Origin: Treponema sp. UBA4307
GTDB lineage: Bacteria > Spirochaetota > Spirochaetia > Treponematales > Treponemataceae
DNA length: 9,289 nt
Reading direction: 5' to 3'
Assembly: GCA_002394685.1 (NCBI GenBank)
Contig: DGUP01000070.1
Span: 1-9,289 of the forward strand
Below are positions 1-4,850 of the stretch, one piece after another. A program made the translations under genes and the position numbers. Under the pieces are notes generated by a model. It searched no databases. It worked only from the letters and a program-made list of their open reading frames with translations, and was not told the origin of the DNA. Numbering within the stretch: position 1 is the stretch's first letter; the number at the start of each line of letters is the position of its first letter.

Positions 1-1
1 C

Positions 2-628
2 GGCAAGATTCCAAATCCAATGACAATTCATCCTATAGCTGGTTATGACAAAGAGATTTATGTAAAACCCACTCTTAAGAATCCAAACATTATCGTTGGT
101 GATTTTACTTATATTGCAGATTCCGATTTTGAAAGTCATGTGACTCATCTTTATGAATGGAACGGTGACAAGCTGATTATCGGGAAGTTTTGTCAGATTG
201 CAGCGGGTGTGGAATTCGTTATGAATGGAGCGAATCATCAGATGAATGCAGTTTCAACTTTTCCTTTCTACACGCTGGAGGGCTGGGACATGGATGCCCC
301 GTTGAAAAAAGATTTGCCGCTCAAGGGAGATACTGTCATCGGTAACGATGTTTGGATTGGGCAGAATGCCGTAATCATGCCGGGCGTTCATATTGGCGAC
401 GGTGCCATAATCGGAGCGAATGCCGTAGTTGCAAGTAACATTGCGCCATACACAATCAATGTCGGAAATCCTTGCCGCACAATAAAAAAACGTTTTGATG
501 ACAAAATGATTGAACTTCTTGAAAAGTTTTGCTGGTGGGATAAATCAATTGAAGAGATCAATAAGCTGATTCCAATTCTGATAAGTAGTGATTTGGAAAT
601 GGTGAGACGAGAGCTGATGCTACGATAA
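2..628 (+). CDS. Vat-family (streptogramin A / xenobiotic) O-acetyltransferase, 5' end cut by window edge
   Basis: Left-handed beta-helix acetyltransferase of the hexapeptide-repeat xenobiotic (Vat/CatB) group. Known Vat enzymes acetylate the hydroxyl of group A streptogramins using acetyl-CoA, in the cytoplasm. Counting from the ATG at 20, the diagnostic block MNGANHQM is at residues 68-75, and His73 corresponds to the catalytic His of Vat enzymes. DLPLKGDTVIGNDVWIG and IMPGVHIGDGAIIGANAVV (about 98-137) are the characteristic hexapeptide coils, followed by APYTINVGNP and the RFDD and WW motifs of the C-terminal helix. The frame stays open from base 2 to the ATG at 20, and the upstream residues (GKIPNP) resemble the N-terminus I recall for Vat(D), so the true start probably lies outside the window. 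A terminator hairpin overlaps the stop codon. The family is clear; streptogramin specificity, as opposed to another xenobiotic alcohol, is not shown. Confidence 0.88.
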   Translation, partial: GKIPNPMTIHPIAGYDKEIYVKPTLKNPNIIVGDFTYIADSDFESHVTHLYEWNGDKLIIGKFCQIAAGVEFVMNGANHQMNAVSTFPFYTLEGWDMDAPLKKDLPLKGDTVIGNDVWIGQNAVIMPGVHIGDGAIIGANAVVASNIAPYTINVGNPCRTIKKRFDDKMIELLEKFCWWDKSIEEINKLIPILISSDLEMVRRELMLR

Positions 629-648
629 GTAGCATAATTTTTTATTTT
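617..648 (+). terminator. Rho-independent terminator of the Vat-like gene
   Basis: A perfect 7-bp inverted repeat, ATGCTAC (617-623) and GTAGCAT (629-635), encloses a 5-base loop that contains the TAA stop codon. It is followed by a T-rich tract (AATTTTTTATTTTT). Stem plus T-run directly after a plus-strand gene is a normal intrinsic terminator. Confidence 0.8.
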
Positions 649-674
649 TGTAATATCCGTTTTCTGTTAAAATA

Positions 675-746
675 AAAGAGGCAATTACCAAGTGGGAAAG
701 CGGAAACGGTATTCCCGACATTGAAAATCTGATTGCTATTTCTGCT
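675..746 (+). pseudogene. Remnant of an XRE-type helix-turn-helix regulator
   Basis: In the frame of base 681 the DNA reads EAITKWESGNGIPDIENLIA. This matches the third-helix and following segment of Cro/CI-type (XRE) HTH proteins, where the usual text is close to 'SRQAITKWESGKGIPDIENLIAIS'. The first HTH helices and the whole C-terminus are missing. The frame is closed upstream by TAA at 651-653 and downstream by TAA at 783-785, and the residues after 746 (WNSYKKTKPSAK) no longer fit the family. No start codon or RBS serves it. It is best read as a leftover of a deleted regulator gene between the Vat-like gene and the GNAT gene. The motif match is by eye but is unusually specific. Confidence 0.72.
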
Positions 747-756
747 TGGAATAGTT

Positions 757-797
757 ATAAAAAAACGAAACCCTCAGCAAAATAATTTACTGCGGGT
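757..797 (-). terminator. Rho-independent terminator of the minus-strand GNAT gene
   Basis: Read on the minus strand, ACCCGCAG (797-790) and CTGAGGGT (777-770) form an 8-bp stem with one mismatch and a 12-base AT-rich loop. TTCGTTTTTTT follows. It begins 8 bases past the stop codon of the 805-1452 gene. Confidence 0.75.
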
Positions 798-804
798 CAT
801 TTAA

Positions 805-1452
805 TTATCCTAACTGTCCGGGCAGAACCAGTTTTTCTTTGTAAGGAAATTCTGCTTCATATTTAGCAAAGTCCTCGGGATTTTCTTCGGCAACGAAGTA
901 TCCTTTTGGGGGAGTGTAAGTTGCTTCAATTCCATTGAGATAGCCCTTAATCAGTTCCTGTGCTAAAAAGTATGGTACTTCTGAATCCTTTGGCTCGCAG
1001 TGGTAATGAATGTGCAGCTTACTTGCCAGATCAAAACCTGCATGACGATAAAAATTGATATTGCCTTCCATGCAGATAAATCCTATTCCCATTGCCTTTG
1101 CTTTTTCCAGAGCATACTTCAGGAGCTTAAGGCCATAGCCCTGTCTCTTAAAATCTGGATGAATGCTGATTGGTCCGAAAGTTCCGATAGGGAGTTTTTC
1201 GCCAGTCGGCTTTCCATCAACTTCAATATTCAGTTCTGCTTTTGAAAACATCACATGTCCGATAATCTGTCCGTCTTTCTCCATAACAAGCGAAAGCTCA
1301 GGAATAAAATCGGGATTGCTTCTGAAGCAGCGAAGAACATAATGCTCCGTGCAGCCAGGATGGTAAACGTTCCAGAAGGCTTCTCGTGTGAGATTTTCAA
1401 CAGTCCTAAAATCGCGCGGCTCTTCCACGCGGATTGTAAAAATTGAGTTCAT
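805..1452 (-). CDS. GNAT family N-acetyltransferase (YhbS-like)
   Basis: Predicted cytoplasmic acetyl-CoA-dependent acetyltransferase of 215 residues; the substrate cannot be read from the sequence. The N-terminus (IRVEEPRDFRTVENLTREAFW) has the beta1-alpha1 pattern of the fold. SLVMEKDGQIIGHVMFSKAEL (residues 54-74) gives the beta2-beta3 strands. LPIGTFGPISIHPDFKRQGYG (87-107) holds beta4 and the acetyl-CoA pyrophosphate loop (K-R-Q-G-Y-G at 102-107). FYRHAGF (134-140) is the C-terminal motif found in many GNATs. The layout GPISIHP plus a long C-terminal tail resembles YhbS-type proteins. AAGGA lies 9-14 bases upstream of the ATG. The gene is monocistronic, with its own terminator downstream and a plausible promoter (1503-1532) upstream. 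It appears intact, unlike the other three GNAT sequences in the window. Confidence 0.9.
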   Translation of the reverse strand: MNSIFTIRVEEPRDFRTVENLTREAFWNVYHPGCTEHYVLRCFRSNPDFIPELSLVMEKDGQIIGHVMFSKAELNIEVDGKPTGEKLPIGTFGPISIHPDFKRQGYGLKLLKYALEKAKAMGIGFICMEGNINFYRHAGFDLASKLHIHYHCEPKDSEVPYFLAQELIKGYLNGIEATYTPPKGYFVAEENPEDFAKYEAEFPYKEKLVLPGQLG

Positions 1453-1471
1453 ATTTGTTTCCTTATAAACT

Positions 1472-1501
1472 CCGCGTTAGCGGCGTTGCATGGAGGCAAC
1501 G
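1472..1501 (-). other. Two adjacent hairpins in the 5' leader of the GNAT gene
   Basis: CCGC-GTTA-GCGG (1472-1483) and CGTTGC-ATGGAG-GCAACG (1484-1501) are two perfect short inverted repeats lying side by side. They form a GC-rich patch inside AT-rich intergenic DNA. They sit between the putative promoter and the RBS of the minus-strand GNAT gene, so they would fold in its leader RNA. They could be a repetitive extragenic palindrome rather than a regulatory leader; only one copy exists in this window. Confidence 0.5.
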
Positions 1502-1502
1502 T

Positions 1503-1532
1503 ATCGTAGTTTTGCCAGATTTGAACATCCAA
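1503..1532 (-). promoter_or_regulatory. Candidate promoter for the minus-strand GNAT gene
   Basis: On the minus strand, TTGGAT (1532-1527) and TACGAT (1508-1503) are separated by 18 bases. Each matches the sigma-70 consensus at 4 of 6 positions. The position is right: just downstream of the bidirectional terminator and about 50 bases before the ATG at 1452. Confidence 0.4.
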
Positions 1533-1533
1533 T

Positions 1534-1565
1534 AAAAAAGCAGACAATATTCTGGCTGCTTTTTT
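1534..1565. terminator. Bidirectional intrinsic terminator between divergent genes
   Basis: AAAAAAGCAG (1534-1543) and CTGCTTTTTT (1556-1565) are perfect inverted repeats around a 12-base spacer. The arrangement works as an intrinsic terminator on both strands. No gene on either strand ends here: the GNAT gene starts to the left and the DUF1697 gene starts to the right. It may be left over from a lost gene, or it may insulate the GNAT promoter. Confidence 0.7.
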
Positions 1566-1643
1566 ATCAAGCCTCCTGTAAAATTGTATGATTACATTTT
1601 ATCATGAAACAAGAATTGATGCAGTGCTTTGTGTGAAAATCTC

Positions 1644-1652
1644 TGTTATAAT
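1644..1652 (+). promoter_or_regulatory. Extended -10 promoter for the DUF1697 gene
   Basis: TGTTATAAT gives a perfect TATAAT (1647-1652) preceded by TG one base upstream, the extended -10 form. No good -35 box is seen at the normal distance. Transcription would start near 1659, shortly before a small leader ORF and the gene at 1706. Confidence 0.5.
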
Positions 1653-1668
1653 TATTACGAGGCTAACA

Positions 1669-1704
1669 ATGGCATCCACAAAAGAAAAAAAAGCAGGGAA
1701 TTAA
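1669..1704 (+). CDS. Possible 11-codon leader ORF upstream of the DUF1697 gene
   Basis: ATG at 1669 follows a GAGG (1659-1662) at suitable spacing and encodes MASTKEKKAGN before TAA at 1702-1704. One base separates that stop from the ATG of the next gene, and the RBS of the next gene (AGGGA) lies inside the leader. Translation of the leader could therefore couple to the DUF1697 gene. The peptide is Lys-rich and unrecognised. It may be chance, so confidence is low. Confidence 0.25.
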   Translation: MASTKEKKAGN

Positions 1705-1705
1705 A

Positions 1706-2245
1706 ATGACCAGATACATCGCTTTACTGCGCGGAATAAATATCAGCGGAAAAAATAAAATCTCCATGCCGGAATTGAAAACGGCCCTTACAGAAAATGG
1801 TTTTGCAGATATAAAAACATATCTGAACAGCGGGAATGTGATTTTTTCTGATGACGAGATGGATGTTGTAAAACTTGCAGAACGGCTCCGTATAATCATT
1901 TCTGAAAATTTCCAGCTTGAGATTCCAGTTTTTGTGATTTCTCAGGATGAATTAAAAGGACTTCTTTCAAAAGCACCGTCCTGGTGGGGAAGTGACAGCA
2001 AAGATATTTATGATAATCTGATATTTGCAATTGCGCCGTACAGCATTGAAACTGTTGCCGAAAAAATCGGAGAGCCGACTATTGAACTTGAAAAAGTTGA
2101 ACTCTGCGGGAATGCGGCTTTCTGGTCTTTTGACCGTAAACGCTATGCAAAAGCCAACTGGTGGAAAAAGACAGCTGCTCCTGGCATTGGAGAAATGATT
2201 ACAATTCGCACGGCAAATACGCTTCGAAAGCTTGTGGAGATGTAA
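1706..2245 (+). CDS. DUF1697 domain protein
   Basis: Full-length member (179 residues) of the DUF1697 family, whose biochemical role I do not know to be established. The N-terminal signature YIALLRGINISGKNKISMPE (residues 4-23) and TYLNSGNVIFS (38-48) are the family hallmarks. The middle (PVFVISQDEL) and the C-terminal block (YAKANWWKKTAAPGIGEMIT followed by RTANTLRKL) also fit, and there is no signal peptide or membrane segment. An AGGGA lies about 7 bases before the ATG, and an extended -10 box lies about 55 bases upstream. The following short ORF begins three bases after this stop, so the two were probably co-transcribed. Such genes often sit beside small acetyltransferases in accessory regions, as here. 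Confidence 0.88.
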   Translation: MTRYIALLRGINISGKNKISMPELKTALTENGFADIKTYLNSGNVIFSDDEMDVVKLAERLRIIISENFQLEIPVFVISQDELKGLLSKAPSWWGSDSKDIYDNLIFAIAPYSIETVAEKIGEPTIELEKVELCGNAAFWSFDRKRYAKANWWKKTAAPGIGEMITIRTANTLRKLVEM

Positions 2246-2247
2246 AA

Positions 2248-2466
2248 ATGATAAATTATAAAAAAGCTGATTTAAATGAACTCAATGAAATTATAAGATG
2301 CCGCATGGAATTTATCCGCGAAGATATGGGGCCTCAGACAGCAGAAACTGAAGCAACAATTCAAGCCCAGTTTCAGGAATATCTTACAAATCCGCCTTAT
2401 CCAATCCGCATGGCCTTTTATTACGATCTGCTTGGAGAACAGGTCGAGTTTTTTATGGAGCGATAA
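2248..2466 (+). pseudogene. Truncated GNAT-like ORF (N-terminal part only)
   Basis: 72-residue ORF starting at ATG 2248, with GGAGA about 8 bases upstream inside the end of the DUF1697 gene. The first half, INYKKADLNELNEIIRCRME followed by FIREDMG, is typical of the first strand and helix of GNAT acetyltransferases ('YRKATxxDLxELIxLRxEFLRE'). A GNAT domain needs about 140 residues or more. This ORF has no beta4 strand or acetyl-CoA loop. Its end (YPIRMAFYYDLLGEQVEFF) is unrecognised, and the join near residue 50 may be a deletion junction. It is probably an expressed but non-functional remnant; an independent small protein cannot be excluded. Confidence 0.6.
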
Positions 2467-2524
2467 AATTCAAGTTGTACAAATGATACTATTAGTTGTA
2501 GACACGCAAAAGAAATTTAGAGTG

Positions 2525-2833
2525 CTATAAGAACCTTTCTTCATTTCTTCTTGATGGCTGGATTCTTCGGATTTCCATTATGTTATCAATCACAACATAC
2601 CAGACTGTATAGTTTCCAACATTTATTCGGCGGTATGGATGTTCACGTTCTTTAGTTGAAGGCCAGGTTGCAAATGATTCGGGTCCCTCTTCAAGTCGTT
2701 CATAAATTGCTTTCTCAATTCTATTGAGGGTGTTTTCTGCAGCAATTGGATTCTTAAATTCATTTAGAATATAGTTCACGATATCGGTTAAATCTTGTCG
2801 TGCTAAAGGAATGAATTTAATTGTATATTCCAT
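2525..2833 (-). CDS. ParE/RelE superfamily toxin
   Basis: 102-residue toxin partner of the Phd/YefM-like gene just upstream. IKFIPLARQDLTDIVNYI (residues 5-22) is the beta1-alpha1 part of the ParE/RelE fold. The two-helix hairpin (AAENTLNRIEKAIYERLEEGPESF) follows, and then the sheet carrying YRRINVGNYTVWYVV and MEIRRIQPSRRNEERFL. The R-R-I-x-V-G-x-Y-x-V-x-Y pattern is characteristic of the family. Known members poison either DNA gyrase (ParE) or ribosome-bound mRNA (RelE). The general layout favours ParE-like, but the target is not decidable here. Its ATG overlaps the antitoxin stop codon by one base (TAATG), so translation is coupled. No terminator was seen after it. It looks intact. Confidence 0.88.
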   Translation of the reverse strand: MEYTIKFIPLARQDLTDIVNYILNEFKNPIAAENTLNRIEKAIYERLEEGPESFATWPSTKEREHPYRRINVGNYTVWYVVIDNIMEIRRIQPSRRNEERFL

Positions 2834-3096
2834 TATCTCGCCTTTATTTGCTTTTTAAGAGAAGAGAATACTTCTTCTGCCGAATAGCGAGTTGGATCAG
2901 TTTTAGCTTGCAAGTCAGCTTCATCAAGTTTTGAGTCTATGTTTTCAGTAAGTCTGTCATACATTTCAAGGCTCATAACAACCATTGAACCATAACCATT
3001 TTTTGTAAGGAATACAGGGGCCTGTCGCTCAGTTACCAAAGTTTCAATTTCAGAGAATTTATTTCTTAAGTCAGAGACCGGTCGAATCTGTGTCAT
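2833..3096 (-). CDS. Phd/YefM family antitoxin
   Basis: 87-residue antitoxin and probable autorepressor of the pair. The N-terminal Phd/YefM fold is visible: PVSDLRNKFSEIETLVTER (residues 6-24), PVFLTKNGYGSMVVMSLEMYDRL (27-49). It is followed by a charged, presumably disordered tail that would bind and neutralise the toxin. AGAGG lies 10-14 bases before the ATG. The promoter carries a TATAAT box embedded in three 11-bp direct repeats (3121-3153), which are good candidates for the DNA sites bound by the antitoxin or the complex. Antitoxin-first order with one-base overlap is the standard arrangement. Confidence 0.9.
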   Translation of the reverse strand: MTQIRPVSDLRNKFSEIETLVTERQAPVFLTKNGYGSMVVMSLEMYDRLTENIDSKLDEADLQAKTDPTRYSAEEVFSSLKKQIKAR

Positions 3097-3120
3097 GATA
3101 TTACCTCTTTAATGTCTTAA

Positions 3121-3153
3121 TTAGATTATCATAATTATATCATTATTTTATCA
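3121..3153 (-). repeat. Three tandem 11-bp repeats, candidate toxin-antitoxin operator
   Basis: Read on the minus strand, the 33 bases divide exactly into TGATAAAATAA, TGATATAATTA and TGATAATCTAA. TGATA is invariant at an 11-base (about one helical turn) spacing, so proteins bound to the repeats would sit on one face of the DNA. The central repeat contains the -10 box. This fits an autoregulatory operator, although AT-rich composition makes chance partly possible. Confidence 0.55.
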
Positions 3154-3163
3154 GAATGTACAA
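3134..3163 (-). promoter_or_regulatory. Promoter of the Phd-ParE operon
   Basis: Minus-strand TATAAT (3139-3134) is a perfect -10 box. TTGTAC (3163-3158) lies 18 bases further upstream as a weak -35 box. The expected start of transcription is about 30 bases before the antitoxin ATG. The -10 lies within the 11-bp repeat array. Confidence 0.6.
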
Positions 3164-3291
3164 TCAAAATAGAAATACAGATTAACTCCTGCCGGATAAA
3201 AATAAAGTATTTTAGTACATATGGAAAACTTTCATGGAGGTTTGTTCTTCAACAAATTTAAGTGTAGCAAAATATCTATAGATTTTTTACT

Positions 3292-3759
3292 ATGGAAAAA
3301 GTGATTTTGGGGACAATAATGGAAAGCTTTAATATTGATAACTACCTGGAAAAAATTGATTTTGCGATGCAAAGAAGTTTTTAGCGATTCTGTTGAAGAA
3401 GCCCGAGAAGCAATTGCATTTTTGATGTCACGATACGACAGCACAGACGGCCCTTTTGTTTTTCCTATAATCACTAATGATGGCAATCAAAACATTGGCT
3501 ATGTTCAGCTTTGCAAAGTCGAACTCGAAGAAGAAACCTGGGAAATCGGCTATCACATTGCAAAACAGTAAAAGCTTTTCTTCCTGCCGTGGCCAAAAAA
3601 CTTAACCTAAAAGAAGTCTACGGAATCTGTCTTGCGGAAAAACTGGCCTCTGTGAGAGTCCTTGAAAAATGCGGATTCACCCAAATCTATCAGGGCCCTG
3701 GAAACTATCAGGGAAAAGAAAACAAAATCATCAAAGCAATCTGGAAAAATTACAACTAA
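3292..3759 (+). pseudogene. GNAT acetyltransferase pseudogene with two frame lesions
   Basis: The gene is readable only by changing frame twice. Frame 1 from ATG 3292 or 3319 (MESFNIDNYLEKIDFAMQRSF) hits TAG at 3382-3384. Frame 2 continues with SDSVEEAREAIAFLMSRYDS, then DGPFVFPIITND, NIGYVQL and WEIGYHIAKQ, stopping at 3569-3571. Frame 1 resumes as VKAFLPAVAKKLNLKEVYGI, then SVRVLEKCGF and NYQGKENKIIK, to the stop at 3759. The first lesion is explained by one extra T in the T5 run at 3378-3382. At the second, the family normally has about ten residues ending in GxGYATE between 'GYHIAKQ' and 'VKAF'. This acetyl-CoA-binding loop is exactly what is missing. Product activity is therefore very unlikely. 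The gene lies in a stretch without a functional gene from 3097 to 3859. Confidence 0.85.
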
Positions 3760-3778
3760 AATTACAACTTTTGATACC

Positions 3779-3807
3779 TTGTTTTTATAAGTTTGCAGGT
3801 AGATAAT
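3779..3807 (+). promoter_or_regulatory. Candidate promoter for the membrane/LuxR operon
   Basis: TTGTTT (3779-3784) and GATAAT (3802-3807) are separated by 17 bases. The -10 matches the consensus at 5 of 6 positions; the -35 keeps TTG. Transcription would start about 45 bases before the ATG at 3860, which has a strong GGGAGG RBS. Confidence 0.45.
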
Positions 3808-3859
3808 TAAGATATTCGAAGGCAAGCCGGCAGCCAGCGAACTTATATGGGAGGACTTT

Positions 3860-4840
3860 ATGATTATTGAGTTTTTATTATCTTGTCTGGTTTTGCTTAT
3901 CAGTTCTATATTTGGAACTCTGGTAAGTGGAGGAGCTGTTTTTGATTCATTGTTTTTTAGATCAGATGTAATTTTGTTCGTTTTGCTGCTTGTTATTCTT
4001 GGAGTGTTTATTTTTATTTCTGGCTATGGAAAGCCATTTATAAAAGTTTTCACCACAAAAAAAAGCTTTAATAAACTTGAATTAAAATCATTGGCGGATA
4101 TTGAAAAATCTATTATATATGCTTCCAAAGTTGCTGCCTATGAAGCAATCTTTTTTGTCTGTATTGGAACAGTTTATTATTATGTAAACTGGATGAATAC
4201 TCAAACCTTAGGCTTTCAGCTTTCTCTTATGATTTTATCTTTAAGATTTATTTGCATTATTGAAATTATACTTTTTTCAATGAAAGCAAAAGTCAAAAAA
4301 CAAATTATTGAATTCATGGCAGAAGCAGAATCAAAACATGAAGCTTGCAAAAATACAGCAAAAGAAATAATTATAAAGCTGGTAAAGGTTCTGCTAGTTT
4401 GTTCAATTGTTCTTGGACTAACTGTTTTTATAATTATGAATTATACAAAAAATGAAAGTGACATTTATTTTGGACACATTGAAACCTGGATAGATATACC
4501 TTCTTTAATTCAGGTAATTGTTCCAGCCTTGCTGCTTCTCTTGTGTAATGGTTTATGGAAAGATTTTTTCTTAGGAATTAAAGCTGTTACAAAAGATGAA
4601 AAGCTTCATTTTTCGGAAAAATCTAAACTTGCTAATGCAGTTTCTACTGTACGATATATAGTTTTATTTTCAAGTCTGATCGCAGTAATGCTAGGTTATT
4701 ATGCTGTGTTGACTTATCTTGAAGATAAATCTTCGCTTGGACCAAATATGATGATTGCAACAATTCCATGTTTTTATGCGGTGATAATAAATCTTATTTT
4801 GCTGTCTGTAGAAGCAAGGTTAGATCATATTTCAGAATAA
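3860..4840 (+). CDS. Eight-helix membrane protein with two tandem MotA/ExbB-like units
   Basis: I do not recognise a named family with certainty. The 326 residues contain about eight hydrophobic helices (near 4-24, 36-56, 91-110, 118-140, 171-193, 213-231, 263-285, 293-316). The protein splits into two similar halves of four helices. Each half has a helix pair, a charged loop of 30-35 residues, and a second helix pair. This is the topology of MotA stator proteins. Local text also recalls MotA: WIDIPSLIQV (210-219) and SLGPNMMIATIPCFYAVIIN (292-311) resemble its 'IDIPSLLIV' and 'GPGMAVALLTTLYGAILAN' segments, and LGFQLSLMILSLRFICIIEI (117-136) is the matching part of the first half. The start is fixed by GGGAGG. 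The LuxR gene starts ten bases after the stop, and both proteins begin MIIE. The inferred role is an inner-membrane sensor or partner; ion conduction is unproven. Confidence 0.6.
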   Translation: MIIEFLLSCLVLLISSIFGTLVSGGAVFDSLFFRSDVILFVLLLVILGVFIFISGYGKPFIKVFTTKKSFNKLELKSLADIEKSIIYASKVAAYEAIFFVCIGTVYYYVNWMNTQTLGFQLSLMILSLRFICIIEIILFSMKAKVKKQIIEFMAEAESKHEACKNTAKEIIIKLVKVLLVCSIVLGLTVFIIMNYTKNESDIYFGHIETWIDIPSLIQVIVPALLLLLCNGLWKDFFLGIKAVTKDEKLHFSEKSKLANAVSTVRYIVLFSSLIAVMLGYYAVLTYLEDKSSLGPNMMIATIPCFYAVIINLILLSVEARLDHISE

Positions 4841-4850
4841 CAGTTTTACT

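Noticed and set aside
1472..1510. Possible integron attC recombination site (CGTTAGCGGCGTTGC with a hairpin)
   Set aside because: It folds as two separate short hairpins and not one long imperfect stem, and it has neither a GTTRRRY nor an RYYYAAC core at the required ends.
2161..2247. Longer start for the GNAT-like ORF at 2161
   Set aside because: This part lies inside the DUF1697 coding sequence in another frame; ATG 2248 has a proper RBS.
3221..3304. 27-codon ORF beginning MENFHGGLFF between the Phd gene and the GNAT pseudogene
   Set aside because: No RBS, no recognisable motif and no conserved context; likely chance in AT-rich DNA. The stretch 3164-3291 otherwise shows nothing I can support.
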